Source of the DNA: JAHFUA01 sp963733935
Lineage (GTDB): Bacteria > Acidobacteriota > Terriglobia > Terriglobales > Acidobacteriaceae
Assembly: GCA_963733935.1 (NCBI GenBank)
Contig: CAVTEQ010000020.1
Location: 62,001 to 126,000, forward strand
Reading direction: 5' to 3'
Length of the DNA stretch: 64,000 nucleotides
Shown here: one piece after another, positions 17,377 through 26,325 of the stretch
How the letters are laid out: each line of letters begins with the position of its first letter
How positions within the stretch are numbered: the stretch's first letter is position 1
The notes under the pieces: generated by a model
Seen by the model: the letters and a program-made list of their open reading frames with translations, nothing else
Told to the model about the DNA's origin: nothing
Database searches by the model: none
Translations under genes and position numbers: made by a program

Positions 17377-18159
17377 ATGAACGGAAAGTTGTGGAGAGTT
17401 GTTGCTATGTTGTGCGCGGTGGCGATGTTCGCCGCAGCGGCGGCGCCCGCACGCGCGCAGATGTCCGAGATGAAAGAAAAACCGCCGATGTACTCGTACG
17501 TCGGCTTCTGGAACATCCCCCGCGGGCAGTGGGCGGAGATGGCAAAGGGAGAAGCGGCTGACAAGGAGATCCTGGATAAGGCCATTGCCAACGGGACAAT
17601 TGTGGGATATGGCCACGACATTAATCTGGTTCACCAGCCTGACCAGCAAACCCACGACGAGTGGTGGTCAGCCATGTCCATGGCCGGGATACTCAATGTG
17701 CTGGAGCAGTTCTACAAGTCTAGCAGTAACACTTCTCCGGTGCTGGCTAATGCCACCAAACACTGGGACGGGCTTTACGTCAGTCGGCATTACAACTGGC
17801 ATCATGGGTCTTGGAAGGACGCGTACACGCACGGGTCGTACTACAAATTAAAGGCGGATGCGCCGAACGACGCGGTGGAGACGCTCAGCAAGGGCCTGCT
17901 CGTGCCATTTTTTGAGAAACTGCTCGCCGACGGCACGATTCACGAGTACGAAGTCGACACCGAAGCCATCCACACCGAAGCGCCGGGCGCGTTCTGGATT
18001 TTTTACCTCGCGGCGAACGCGGAAGCCCTGGATAAGGTCAACGCGGCGCTGCGGGAGCGGCTGAAGGAGAACCCGCTGAGTGGTCCGGCATTCGGTTCCA
18101 TGGTTGACTACACTGCGCACCGTGATTATCTGGTTCGCACCAACGCCACGTACAAATAG
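17377..18159 (+). CDS. Exported protein of unknown function with two similar halves
   Basis: 260 residues from ATG 17377, chosen over the ATG at 17362 because GAGGAAGG sits 5-8 bp upstream. The signal peptide is MNGKLWRVVAMLCAVAMFAAAAAPARAQ. The mature protein has two related parts: WNIPRGQWAEMAKGEAADKEILDKAIANGTIVGYGHDINLVH (in the first) and AVETLSKGLLVPFFEKLLADGTIHEYEVDTEAIH (in the second). This suggests a duplicated ferredoxin-like or dimeric alpha/beta-barrel fold. No catalytic motif is recognised. The gene stands alone between divergent neighbours. Confidence 0.65.
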   Translation: MNGKLWRVVAMLCAVAMFAAAAAPARAQMSEMKEKPPMYSYVGFWNIPRGQWAEMAKGEAADKEILDKAIANGTIVGYGHDINLVHQPDQQTHDEWWSAMSMAGILNVLEQFYKSSSNTSPVLANATKHWDGLYVSRHYNWHHGSWKDAYTHGSYYKLKADAPNDAVETLSKGLLVPFFEKLLADGTIHEYEVDTEAIHTEAPGAFWIFYLAANAEALDKVNAALRERLKENPLSGPAFGSMVDYTAHRDYLVRTNATYK

Positions 18160-18220
18160 TTCCCCGCATTCGGTCCGCGAGCGGCCCCAGTTTCGTGGCG
18201 CCGCTCGCGGGCTGTCACGA

Positions 18221-19354
18221 TCAGTCGCCAGGATGTGCGCCGTCTTCCGCCACGCCCACCTGCCGCAACTCGGCCCGCACCCGCGGCAGCCTGTCGGGAT
18301 AATTCTTCTGCAGGTAGGCGATGAGTTGTTCGCGCACCAGGCAGCGCAAGTCGTAGTTCTTGCTTGAGTCAACGGAACTCACCAGGCAGCGCAGCTCCAT
18401 GGAGCGGTCGGTGGTGTTCGTCACCTGGAGAACGCAGACCTTGCCGTCCCATAAATCAGATCTCTTGGCGATGCGCTGCAGCTCCTGCCGAACCTCGTCC
18501 ACGGGCAGTGTGTAATCGACGTAGAGGAAGACCGTTCCCATGATGTCGGCGCTGCGGCGGGTCCAGTTCTGAAAGGGCTTTTCGATGAAGTAAGTCAGGG
18601 GCACGATCATGCGCCGCTGGTCCCAGATGCGCACCACCACGAACGTAGTGGTGATTTCCTCGATGCGCCCCCATTCGCCTTCCACGATGACCACGTCGTC
18701 CAGCCGTATAGGTTGCGTAATCGCGATCTGGATGCCGGCGATCAATCCTGAAATGGTCGACCGAGCGGCCAGGCCTCCGACGATGCCGATCAGCCCCGCC
18801 GAAGCGGCCATGGTTTCGCCGAAGTGCCGCACCGGCTCGAAGGTCATGAGCATGAAGGCGACGGTCAGGACAACGATCACCACCACCATCACGCGCTGCA
18901 GCACCGAGATCTGCGTGAACATGCGGCGGGCGGATTCGTTGTCCGACAACGTTAGGTCGTAGCGTTTGGCAGCGACGTCGCGGAGGACGTTCAGCAAGTC
19001 GATCAGCAGCCAGCCGATGCAGGCGATGATGGCCAGCCCTAGCACGTGGCTGATGATGCTGATGAATTCTTTCGGGATCGACGAGGCGCGCACCACCGAC
19101 ATCGCCGCCAGCAGCGGCAGCAGCAGCCGCGTGGGTCGCACGCTGTGTTTCAGCGCCGAATCGTCGATGGCGCCCGGCCTGCGGCGCGCGATCCGGAAGC
19201 TGACGAAGTAGAAGAGATGGTGCAGCAGCAGCGCCACCGCTACTGCCACCAGGCTGGCGATCAGGTAGCCCACCCACGCGTCCGGAATGAAGCCAAACTT
19301 GGGTAGTATCACGACTGCGATGGAGTGGCTCAGCCAACTTGCAGTGAATATCAT
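18221..19354 (-). CDS. MscS family mechanosensitive ion channel
   Basis: A 377-residue inner-membrane protein. There are four to five hydrophobic helices in the first 200 residues, then the MscS pore-lining helix and beta domain: GLIGIVGGLAARSTISGLIAGIQIAITQPIRLDDVVIVEGEWGRIEEI, in which QPIRLDDVV and EGEWGRIEEI are the conserved motifs. The ensuing TTFVVVRIWDQRRMIVPLTYF forms the beta domain and RRSADIMGTV starts the C-terminal domain. Members open on membrane tension and release solutes on osmotic downshift. Larger than minimal MscS (286 residues) because of extra N-terminal helices. Confidence 0.9.
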   Translation of the reverse strand: MIFTASWLSHSIAVVILPKFGFIPDAWVGYLIASLVAVAVALLLHHLFYFVSFRIARRRPGAIDDSALKHSVRPTRLLLPLLAAMSVVRASSIPKEFISIISHVLGLAIIACIGWLLIDLLNVLRDVAAKRYDLTLSDNESARRMFTQISVLQRVMVVVIVVLTVAFMLMTFEPVRHFGETMAASAGLIGIVGGLAARSTISGLIAGIQIAITQPIRLDDVVIVEGEWGRIEEITTTFVVVRIWDQRRMIVPLTYFIEKPFQNWTRRSADIMGTVFLYVDYTLPVDEVRQELQRIAKRSDLWDGKVCVLQVTNTTDRSMELRCLVSSVDSSKNYDLRCLVREQLIAYLQKNYPDRLPRVRAELRQVGVAEDGAHPGD

Positions 19355-19611
19355 TCGTTCACCATGAAGGACCTGGGCTGCCGGCGCCTCGGCCCTCGCG
19401 CCGCTGATTGGATGCCTTGCCGATTATGCCTGACGGTACGCGAGGCTGGCTTATCCGCGTGCATTTCTTTCCACGTTGTGTCAGCTATTCCACGGCGACG
19501 GCAACTAACCCCCATATTCTTCCTGAACTTCACTATGTTTTTTCAGCTACTTAGCGAAACTTTGCCGCTGGCACACGGGTTGCTGAATAAAGCAGCCGAA
19601 AGAGGTCTCCC

Positions 19612-20478
19612 ATGGAAGAAGAAAAAGTTCCGCAAGCGGTATCGCATTCCGAACCCCATTCGCCGTTCGGCGCGTGGGGCATTGTGCTGGTAGTGCTGGT
19701 GTGCGTGGCGGTCTTGAGCCTCGGCGTCGTCATGCATGAACGCGGAGTGGCCAAGCAGCTTGCCAGCCAGAATGCGGCCATGAACACAGCGCTAGATCAG
19801 ACGCGCAGCCAATTGCAGGACGTTACCACCAAGCTGGCGCAACTGAGCCAGGAGCAGCAGGCGGCGGAAGCGGCCCGGGCCGCGCAGCGGACCGCCAGCC
19901 AGCATCACGGGACGGACGCGGTTGCTCGCCGCAAAGTTGATGACCCGCGATGGAAGCAGGTGCAGAGCCAGCTCGCGGAACATCAGAAGGCCATCGAAGC
20001 CGCGCAATCGGATCTGGCCAGCACCAAGACCGAGCTCTCGGGGTCCATCGCCCGCACTCACGAAGAACTGGTAGCCCTGGCCCGCAAGGGTGAGCGCAAC
20101 TACTACGAGTTCGACCTCAACCGCTCGAAGCAGTTCACGCGCGAAGGCCCCATCAGCGTGAGCTTGCGCAAGGCCAACGGTAAGCATGCTTATGCAGACT
20201 TGGAGTTATTGGTGGATGATGCTCAGCTCACGAAGAAGCACGTCAATCAGTTTGAGCCGGTATCGTTCTATACATCGCAGAGCAAGCAGCCGGTGGAATT
20301 GGTGATCAACCAAGTAGGCAAGGACCACATCCACGGCTACATCAGCACCGCGAAATACAAGGCCAGCGACTTGCCGGCCCTGAGTGGCCTGGCCGATCAC
20401 GACGATTCCGGAGCGACCGCAGCGGCTGCTGGTTCCTCCCCCACCTCGCCGCAGTTGCGCCCTCGCACGCAGCGCTAG
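19612..20478 (+). CDS. Membrane-anchored coiled-coil protein, function unknown
   Basis: 288 residues. A short cytoplasmic N-terminus is followed by one membrane helix (GIVLVVLVCVAVLSLGVVM, about 24-42), then a long coiled coil (about 45-170) rich in Gln, Ala and Lys with heptad patterning (SQLQDVTTKLAQLSQEQQAA). A C-terminal globular part (YYEFDLNRSKQF to VINQVGKDHIHGYIS) appears beta-rich. The tail is Ser/Pro/Ala-rich and likely disordered. The start follows AGAGGTCTCCC. The architecture fits a periplasmic or envelope tether, but no known family motif is seen. Confidence 0.65.
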   Translation: MEEEKVPQAVSHSEPHSPFGAWGIVLVVLVCVAVLSLGVVMHERGVAKQLASQNAAMNTALDQTRSQLQDVTTKLAQLSQEQQAAEAARAAQRTASQHHGTDAVARRKVDDPRWKQVQSQLAEHQKAIEAAQSDLASTKTELSGSIARTHEELVALARKGERNYYEFDLNRSKQFTREGPISVSLRKANGKHAYADLELLVDDAQLTKKHVNQFEPVSFYTSQSKQPVELVINQVGKDHIHGYISTAKYKASDLPALSGLADHDDSGATAAAAGSSPTSPQLRPRTQR

Positions 20479-20490
20479 CTTCTTGCCAGT

Positions 20491-20508
20491 GGGCGGCCGT
20501 AGCCGCCC
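20491..20508. terminator. Hairpin between convergent genes
   Basis: GGGCGGC (20491-20497) and GCCGCCC (20502-20508) form a perfect 7-bp stem with a 4-nt loop, 12 bp after the stop of the rightward gene. No T-run follows, so it is a weak intrinsic terminator at best. Confidence 0.35.
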
Positions 20509-20514
20509 ACTAGA

Positions 20515-20607
20515 GTACCCAGTACCAAGTACCCAGTACCAAGTCGAGTCGTCCTGCGTGCTCGACTCTTTGAGACCGCTTGGTACTGGGTACTGGGTAC
20601 TTGGTAC
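20515..20607. repeat. Long palindrome of GTACCCAGTACCAA words
   Basis: The left arm, 20515-20543, is two near-tandem copies of GTACCCAGTACCAA. The right arm, 20579-20607, is its reverse complement. The 35-bp centre holds a smaller hairpin (GTCGAG...CTCGAC). It lies between the convergent coiled-coil and TPR genes. A related short tract is at 55066-55087. The arms are near-perfect over about 29 bp, long enough to form a cruciform or a very stable RNA hairpin. Confidence 0.9.
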
Positions 20608-20608
20608 T

Positions 20609-21571
20609 TCACCGGCCCACACGCTGCAGCGCGCTGTGCGCTTTGTCGAACTCGCCGGCGAGGGCGATTGCGGCGCGATATTCGCCCGCGGCAGATTGCA
20701 GGTCTCCCTGCTTTTCCAGGATTTGCCCCAGCAGATAGTGCGCCAGGTAGGCGGGCGCGGCTTCAGGTTGAGGGGCGCCGGCGAGGTATTTCTGCAGCAA
20801 GGTGATGGCCCCGGGAAAATTCCTGCCGGCCTGGAACAGCAGCATGGCGGCCTCATAGGGCACGGTGCCGGCGGCATCTCGCGAGACAGCCTGGTTGACG
20901 GTATCTTCCATCTGGTCGAGGCGTCCGCGGCTGCGGTAGAACCCGGCCAGATCGAGCCAGCGGCTGCCGGCGTGCGGGCTAGCGGTGACAGCGGCGCGAT
21001 ACTCCTGCTCCGCCGTTTCGAATTGCTTGGCGCGCTCGGCGAGCCGTGCCTTCACCCAATGGGATGCACCGGCATCCAGCGAGCTCAGCGCCTCGGCTTG
21101 CGCCAAAGCTTTGTCCTTGCCGCCGCCAAGAAACGCCGGAGCTTCCATGTAGAACTCGGCCAGGTCGGTGCGCGCCGCTGAATTGGAGCTGTTGAGCTGC
21201 ACGGCGTGCTCAAAGGCCCCGCGGATCTTCGGAACCATGCGCACGGCGGTCACGAAGCTGGAGTGCGCGGCCTTCTCGCCCACGGCGCGAGCCAGCCAGA
21301 GTTGATAATCACTGCTGGCGGGCTGGAGTGTGGCGGCGCGCTCGGCGGCGGCAGCCGCGTCATCCCAGCGTCCCATGTAGAAATAAGTGCGAGTGAGCAG
21401 GTTATAGGCCTGGGCGTCTGGCGCGGCGTGCACCTGATCCTTGAGAACGCGGAGGGCGTCGTCAACCCTACCTGCGGAAAGCAACTCGGCGGGAGAGGCA
21501 GGATCCGCGGCGGCGGCGATCCCCGCCAGCAATGTAAATAGCCCAAGGAAAACAGGGAGCCCGCGACCCAT
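20609..21571 (-). CDS. Exported TPR-repeat protein
   Basis: 320 residues with a signal peptide (MGRGLPVFLGLFTLLAGIAAAA). From about residue 25 to the C-terminus it is a solenoid of TPR units, for example AYNLLTRTYFYMGRWDDAAAAAERAATLQP and LEKQGDLQSAAGEYRAAIALAGEF. TPR domains bind other proteins or peptides and have no catalysis of their own. It begins 2 bp after the stop of the upstream HlyD-like adaptor gene, so the two are very likely an operon, and it may help assemble or regulate the efflux system. Partners are inferred. Confidence 0.8.
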   Translation of the reverse strand: MGRGLPVFLGLFTLLAGIAAAADPASPAELLSAGRVDDALRVLKDQVHAAPDAQAYNLLTRTYFYMGRWDDAAAAAERAATLQPASSDYQLWLARAVGEKAAHSSFVTAVRMVPKIRGAFEHAVQLNSSNSAARTDLAEFYMEAPAFLGGGKDKALAQAEALSSLDAGASHWVKARLAERAKQFETAEQEYRAAVTASPHAGSRWLDLAGFYRSRGRLDQMEDTVNQAVSRDAAGTVPYEAAMLLFQAGRNFPGAITLLQKYLAGAPQPEAAPAYLAHYLLGQILEKQGDLQSAAGEYRAAIALAGEFDKAHSALQRVGR

Positions 21572-21573
21572 GA

Positions 21574-22800
21574 TCAGTGCTGCACCACCCGCACGGCCAG
21601 GTTGTCGGCCAGAGGATGACCATCCAGGGAGTTGACTGCGACCCAGGTGTTGTCGGAAAGGCCGCTGATGATCTCGGTACGCGTGGCGTTCGAAAGCCCC
21701 GTACTGACCAAACGGCGCTTCAATTCTCCGTTAACGACTTCATAGGCGTACTGCTGGCCGTTTTCCTGACGGATGGCTTCGCGAGGCACGGTCAAGACAT
21801 GGTCGTGCTGGGCGGTGGTAACGATGACGTTGACATTGATGTTGGGCAGCAACCGCAGATCGCCGTTATCGACGGTGCATGCAATCTCTCCGACATTGCG
21901 GGTACCGAGTTGGAAAACAGTGCTGGGAACGCGGGTGATGGTTCCCTGCCAAATGCGGCCGGGCAGCGCGTCCCAGGTGACCGTGACTTTCTGTCCGGAG
22001 GCCAGGCGGCCAATCTCCGGCTCATCGACGTAGCCTACCACCTGCACGCTGCGCAGGTCGGCCACTTGCACCAGCAGGTCGCCGGGATTTACATACGAGC
22101 CCACCCGCACGGGCAGCGAGTACACGATGCCGCTGCGCGGAGCGCGCACGCTGGAGCCACGCAGAGTGTCCTCGGCGGCTCGATAGGCGGCCCGGGCTTC
22201 CTCCTGCTCGGCTTTGACCTTGGCGATCTCCGGGTGCGAGTAACGGTCGGTCTCTTTCTGCTCCAGGAAGCTGACCGTGGCCTGAGCGAGCTTGAGGCGG
22301 GTGCGCGCCTCCTCGACCTCGGCGGGCGATGCGGCGCCTTGCTGCTGCAGTTGTTGCAAGGTCTCCAGGTTGCGCTTGGCCGCGTCCCGCTCGGAGCGGG
22401 CCTTTACCAGCTCGGACTGGGTAATGAGAACCTCTTCATGGCTGCCGCCGGTCTGGATGGAGTGCAAGTCGGCCTGTGCGGCCTTCAGACTGGCCAGGCC
22501 TTTGGCCGCCCGCGCACGGGCCTCGCTGTCATCAAGCTGCAGAAGCAACTGCCCGGCCTGAACGTGATCGCCTTGATGCGCCAGCACGCGGCGCACGGTT
22601 GCGGCCGCGGGAGCGTGCGCCTCGAAATCTTCCACCGGCCGCACCTTACCGTTGGTGGCGATGGCATTCGAGATGGTTTCCCGCAGCACATGGTCCGCCC
22701 GCACGGGGACCTCATTCCCGCGCAGGGAAGCGAACGCCGCCAGGAGGATGACCGCTACCGCCGTCCCCGCCAGGATCAACATCAACCGCTTGCTATGCAT
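21574..22800 (-). CDS. HlyD/RND-type periplasmic adaptor subunit
   Basis: The membrane-fusion protein of a tripartite exporter. From the ATG at 22800 (MHSKRLMLILAGTAVAVILLAAF) it has 408 residues. One N-terminal membrane anchor is followed by a biotinyl-lipoyl half-motif (VRRVLAHQGDHVQAGQLLLQLDD), a coiled-coil hairpin (about 85-190), the second lipoyl half (VRAPRSGIVYSLPVRVGSYV) and beta-barrel domains. The C-terminal pattern resembles MacA-type adaptors. No ABC or RND pump gene is adjacent, only the downstream TPR gene. A start at 22920 is rejected because the extra 40 residues are not signal-like. Confidence 0.88.
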   Translation of the reverse strand: MHSKRLMLILAGTAVAVILLAAFASLRGNEVPVRADHVLRETISNAIATNGKVRPVEDFEAHAPAAATVRRVLAHQGDHVQAGQLLLQLDDSEARARAAKGLASLKAAQADLHSIQTGGSHEEVLITQSELVKARSERDAAKRNLETLQQLQQQGAASPAEVEEARTRLKLAQATVSFLEQKETDRYSHPEIAKVKAEQEEARAAYRAAEDTLRGSSVRAPRSGIVYSLPVRVGSYVNPGDLLVQVADLRSVQVVGYVDEPEIGRLASGQKVTVTWDALPGRIWQGTITRVPSTVFQLGTRNVGEIACTVDNGDLRLLPNINVNVIVTTAQHDHVLTVPREAIRQENGQQYAYEVVNGELKRRLVSTGLSNATRTEIISGLSDNTWVAVNSLDGHPLADNLAVRVVQH

Positions 22801-23060
22801 GGAGTCCAAAATGCCCTGCCTTCGTGAACGACTACGACTCCAATAACCAGTATAGTCCGCGCTCTCCACAAATGTTACCTCGGCGCACACAAATCGGCTG
22901 CCCGGAAGACGGGTTGGCAACCTCGGTTCCTGGATCGGTGTAGTCAGTGATTAGATGCGCCGAGGTGTTGGAATGGCCTATCTTCATCAAAGATTTGGCA
23001 GCAGAAAACCGCTGTGGGTTCGCGCGCAACCTGGCTCCGATTTGAGCTGTCCTATGGGTC

Positions 23061-23969
23061 ATGCACATCCGGACAACCAAGGAGACCCTGGTGCGTACCG
23101 TGGCCGACGTACAAAACAATCACACGCTGGTCATGGCGGCAGGGCTTTCCTACTACTTTGTGATGGCGTTGTTCCCCACGCTGATAGTGGCGGCCACGGT
23201 GCTGGCGTACCTGCCGGGCGACTTATTTGATCGAATTCTGAGGGCCGCAGCCCTTGTGGTCCCGCACGAGGGCATGGGGCTGGTGTGGGCAATCGTCAGC
23301 GATGTAATCACACCGAGGAAGGGTGCGCTGCTCTCCGTGGGGCTTCTGGGCGGCGTGTGGACGGTGTCGAGCGGGTTCGCAGCCCTGATCGAGGCGTTGG
23401 ACGTTGCCTATGATGTGCCCGAGACTCGCTCATGGTGGGAGCAGCGCGTCCTGGCGATGGGCATGGCGGTCGTGGTGGGGCTGCTGACGGTGGTGGCGCT
23501 GGCGGTAATCCTGGTTGGACCGCGCTTCGGCGATTGGCTCATCGGTAGGGGAGTAGGACTGCAATTCGGCATCGCGTGGCCGGCTATCCGCTGGACCGTG
23601 GCCATCGCATTCACCGTGCTGGCGGTCGAGCTCATGTATTTCCTCCTGCCCAACGTCAAGCAGAGCTTCAAACAATCGCTGCCCGGCGCATTCGTTGCCG
23701 TGGGCGCATGGATGGCCCTGTCGTTTGGCCTGGGGATTTACTTCCGGCACTTCGCCCACTTCAACAAGACCTACGGTACGCTGGGCGCTGGGATTGCGCT
23801 GATGGTGTGGCTCTATTGGTCGGGATTCGCCATCTTGCTCGGCGGTGAGATCAATTCCGAAGCTATCCAGGTGACCCACCAGGGCAAGCTGGTCCTGAAG
23901 AAGCCGCCTCCGCACAAAGTGTTCCCCAAAGAGCCGCCCAAGGATGTGGACGAGATTGCAGCAGCGTAG
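23061..23969 (+). CDS. YihY/BrkB family inner-membrane protein
   Basis: 302 residues with six hydrophobic helices. The family start pattern is AAGLSYYFVMALFPTLIVAATVLAYLP. The middle is GALLSVGLLGGVWTVSSGF and the C-terminal motif is NKTYGTLGAGIALMVWLYWSGFAILLGGEINSE, all typical of YihY (formerly annotated RNase BN). The biochemical role is not established. Members have been linked to envelope function and serum resistance. The C-terminal 35 residues are Lys/Pro-rich and cytoplasmic. It is a single gene, with queF 74 bp downstream on the same strand. Confidence 0.9.
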   Translation: MHIRTTKETLVRTVADVQNNHTLVMAAGLSYYFVMALFPTLIVAATVLAYLPGDLFDRILRAAALVVPHEGMGLVWAIVSDVITPRKGALLSVGLLGGVWTVSSGFAALIEALDVAYDVPETRSWWEQRVLAMGMAVVVGLLTVVALAVILVGPRFGDWLIGRGVGLQFGIAWPAIRWTVAIAFTVLAVELMYFLLPNVKQSFKQSLPGAFVAVGAWMALSFGLGIYFRHFAHFNKTYGTLGAGIALMVWLYWSGFAILLGGEINSEAIQVTHQGKLVLKKPPPHKVFPKEPPKDVDEIAAA

Positions 23970-24043
23970 CGCGTGGGGTGTTTGCCGGAGCAGCGAAGCG
24001 CGATCGTTCGCACCTGATCTCGTGGGTACTCTAGAATGACCGC

Positions 24044-24496
24044 ATGCCGAAGAAGCCCTCCTACACTCCGGAGCATGCGCGCTCCGGGCTGAACGCGCGC
24101 CTGCCTGAAATCGAGACCTGGCCCAACCAGTTCCCGGGATACGAGATCGTGATTGACGCGCCCGAATTTACCGCCGTGTGCCCTAAGACGGGGCTGCCCG
24201 ATTTCGGCGTGCTCACGCTGCGCTACATGCCGGACCGCCACTGTCTGGAATTGAAGTCGTACAAGGAATACCTGCTCGGCTATCGCGAGCTCGGAATTTT
24301 CCAGGAAAACATAGTGAACCGTGTGCTGGAGGACGTGGTGCGGGCAGCGCGTCCGGTGTGGGCGCTGGTGCGGGGCGATTTCCGGCCGCGCGGCGGGATC
24401 GGCACGGTCGTGGAAGCGCGGTGGCCGCGTCCGGACACGAAAGATCCCGCCCTTCCCTTCCCCCGGAATGGCCCGTCAACGAGGAAAGAAAAATGA
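24044..24496 (+). CDS. queF: NADPH-dependent 7-cyano-7-deazaguanine reductase QueF
   Basis: Reduces preQ0 nitrile to preQ1 amine in queuosine biosynthesis for tRNA. It is the short (unimodular) form at 150 residues. The active-site Cys46 lies in FTAVCPKTG and the catalytic Asp53 in LPDFG. The family motif LELKSYKEYLLGYRELGIFQENI follows. Other queuosine genes are absent from the window. The stop overlaps the ATG of the DinB gene by 4 bp (ATGA), so these two are translationally coupled. Confidence 0.95.
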   Translation: MPKKPSYTPEHARSGLNARLPEIETWPNQFPGYEIVIDAPEFTAVCPKTGLPDFGVLTLRYMPDRHCLELKSYKEYLLGYRELGIFQENIVNRVLEDVVRAARPVWALVRGDFRPRGGIGTVVEARWPRPDTKDPALPFPRNGPSTRKEK

Positions 24497-25002
24497 ACGA
24501 CCTGCTGCGCTTCGTGCTCCAACATATCGATGACGAGTGGGACCGCTTGCTGCACGAGTTCGTGCAGCTCACGCCCGAGGCCCTGGCCTGGCAGCCGGAC
24601 CCGAACGTGCACTCCGCCGGCTGGCACGTGCGGCACATCATCGAGTGGCGCTACGCTCTGGTGCACGTGCTGATCGGCCGCCAGCCGAACGAAGAACAAC
24701 TCTATTGCCTGGGGTGGGAAACCGATCCCGTAGTGAAGAAGCTGGTGGTCAATCCAGGCGTGTGGTATGAGCCCAGGTTCACCGTCACCGAGAATGTCCA
24801 GTTTGCCGATCGGGTGCGAAGCCTCACCAACTCGGAGATTGCTTCGCTCCCGCCGGCGCGTTTCTCCGAGGAAATAGATTTTCCCTGGAAGGCAAAGAGC
24901 CGGGTGCTGGACGAGATCGCCGAAGAACTGCGCCACTCGGCGCTGCACCGCGGGCATGTGCAGGAGCTGAAGAAGCTTTACGCGCGAAGGAACAAGGCTT
25001 AG
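24493..25002 (+). CDS. DinB-like four-helix-bundle protein
   Basis: 169 residues, starting at the ATG that overlaps the queF stop. The longer frame from 24358 would run inside queF and is rejected. The DinB/YfiT-like fold is indicated by three conserved His positions that bind a metal: WHVRHIIEWR, the region around residues 50-60, and LRHSALHRGHVQEL near the C-terminus. Family members include thiol-S-transferases such as the bacillithiol transferase BstA. A bshA gene occurs 32 kb away in this window, which makes a thiol-related role possible but unproven. Confidence 0.82.
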   Translation: MNDLLRFVLQHIDDEWDRLLHEFVQLTPEALAWQPDPNVHSAGWHVRHIIEWRYALVHVLIGRQPNEEQLYCLGWETDPVVKKLVVNPGVWYEPRFTVTENVQFADRVRSLTNSEIASLPPARFSEEIDFPWKAKSRVLDEIAEELRHSALHRGHVQELKKLYARRNKA

Positions 25003-25074
25003 CCGCAGAGACACAGAGACACAGAGATTGATCAAATCTCTTTTGTTCTCCGTGTCTCTGTGTCTCTGTGGCGG
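25003..25074. repeat. Palindrome of ACACAGAG words after DinB gene
   Basis: The left arm, about 25003-25026, reads CAGAGACACAGAGACACAG. The right arm, about 25048-25074, is its reverse complement TCTCTGTGTCTCTGTGG. The centre is 21 bp. Related single-arm tracts occur at 2807-2830 and 16091-16105 (ACGGAGACACAGAG). It sits between co-directional genes and could act as a terminator hairpin, but it lacks a T-run. Confidence 0.88.
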
Positions 25075-25104
25075 ATTCTGACCATGCTATAGTCGCCCGA
25101 CCCG

Positions 25105-26325
25105 ATGGCGCGCAAAACCTATCCTCTAGCCGCGCTGGCGCTGCTGACGGCGATCAACTTCGTCAACTACATCGACCGCTCGGTGCTGTTCGCGGTGCAG
25201 CCGCTGGTGCAGGCGGAGTTCAAGTTCAGCGACACGCAATACGGCCTGCTGACGACATTTTTCTTCGTTTTCTATATGGCGGTGGCGCCCTTCATTGGCA
25301 TGGCCGCCGACCGCTACTCGCGCCGCTGGATCCTCTTCACCGGCGTTTTTCTGTGGAGCGGCGCCACGCTGCTGACCGCCGTCGCGCACGACTACCACAC
25401 GCTGCTGATCCGGCACACCGTGGTGGCGATCGGCGAATCGAGCTACGCCACCATCGCCCCGGCGCTGCTCGCCGACCTGTTCCCGGAAGAGCGCCGCGGA
25501 CGCATGCTTTCCATCTTCTATCTGGCAATTCCGGTGGGCACGGCGATGGGATACATCCTCGGCGGCTCGCTCGGCCACCGCTACGGATGGCGCGCGCCCT
25601 TCTACGTGGCAGCGGCGCCGGGGTTCCTGTTAGCGCTCGTCTTCCTGCTATTGCCTGAGCCGGAGCGCGGATCGAGCGACCACCTCACGGCCACGCCCGA
25701 TCGCGCCACGCTACGCGGGCTGGCGCACAACGGCGCCTTCTGGACCGCCACGCTTGGCATGGCCATGATGACCTTCGCCCTGGGTGGAATTTCCGTCTTC
25801 CTGCCGAAGTTCTTGTCGCAGTACCGGGGCATGTCGCTGGATCACGCAAATCTGCTGCTGGGCCTGAGCATCGGCGCTAACGGCATCGTGGCCACACTGT
25901 TTGGCGGATGGCTGGGCGATCGTCTGCTGCGCAAGACCGACTCTGCGTACTACCTGGTGTCCGGCGCGGGCATGGCACTGGGTATTCCGGCGATGATCGT
26001 GGCGCTCTATGTCGCCGGACGTCCCATGATGCCGGGCATCGTGGCCGCGGAATTTTTGCTGCTGGTGAGCACGGGGCCACTGAATGCCGCGGTGGTGAAT
26101 TCGGTGAGCGCGACCGTTCGCTCCAGCGCCATCGGCGTGAACCTGATCGTGATCCACATGCTGGGCGACGCCTTTTCGCCGCCGCTGATGGGCTATATTT
26201 CGGACCGCAGCTCGCTGCCCTCGGCGTTCATTGCCGCCGTCGTGGCCACGGCGCTTTCCGCCGCAGTGCTGTTCTACGGCATGCGCTATGCTCCGCGGCT
26301 CCACGCTGTGGGGGCCGAATCCTGA
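25105..26325 (+). CDS. MFS transporter, spinster-like family
   Basis: A 406-residue inner-membrane transporter with 12 predicted helices. The N-terminal NFVNYIDRSVLFAVQPLVQ, loop PFIGMAADRYSRRWI (MFS motif A variant) and GESSYATIAPALLADLFPEERRGRML are strongly reminiscent of the spinster group, which moves sphingolipid-like or sugar-acid substrates in different organisms. The substrate is unknown here. It is followed at once by a glycosyltransferase gene whose ATG overlaps this stop (TGATG), so the pair is likely co-expressed. Confidence 0.9.
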   Translation: MARKTYPLAALALLTAINFVNYIDRSVLFAVQPLVQAEFKFSDTQYGLLTTFFFVFYMAVAPFIGMAADRYSRRWILFTGVFLWSGATLLTAVAHDYHTLLIRHTVVAIGESSYATIAPALLADLFPEERRGRMLSIFYLAIPVGTAMGYILGGSLGHRYGWRAPFYVAAAPGFLLALVFLLLPEPERGSSDHLTATPDRATLRGLAHNGAFWTATLGMAMMTFALGGISVFLPKFLSQYRGMSLDHANLLLGLSIGANGIVATLFGGWLGDRLLRKTDSAYYLVSGAGMALGIPAMIVALYVAGRPMMPGIVAAEFLLLVSTGPLNAAVVNSVSATVRSSAIGVNLIVIHMLGDAFSPPLMGYISDRSSLPSAFIAAVVATALSAAVLFYGMRYAPRLHAVGAES

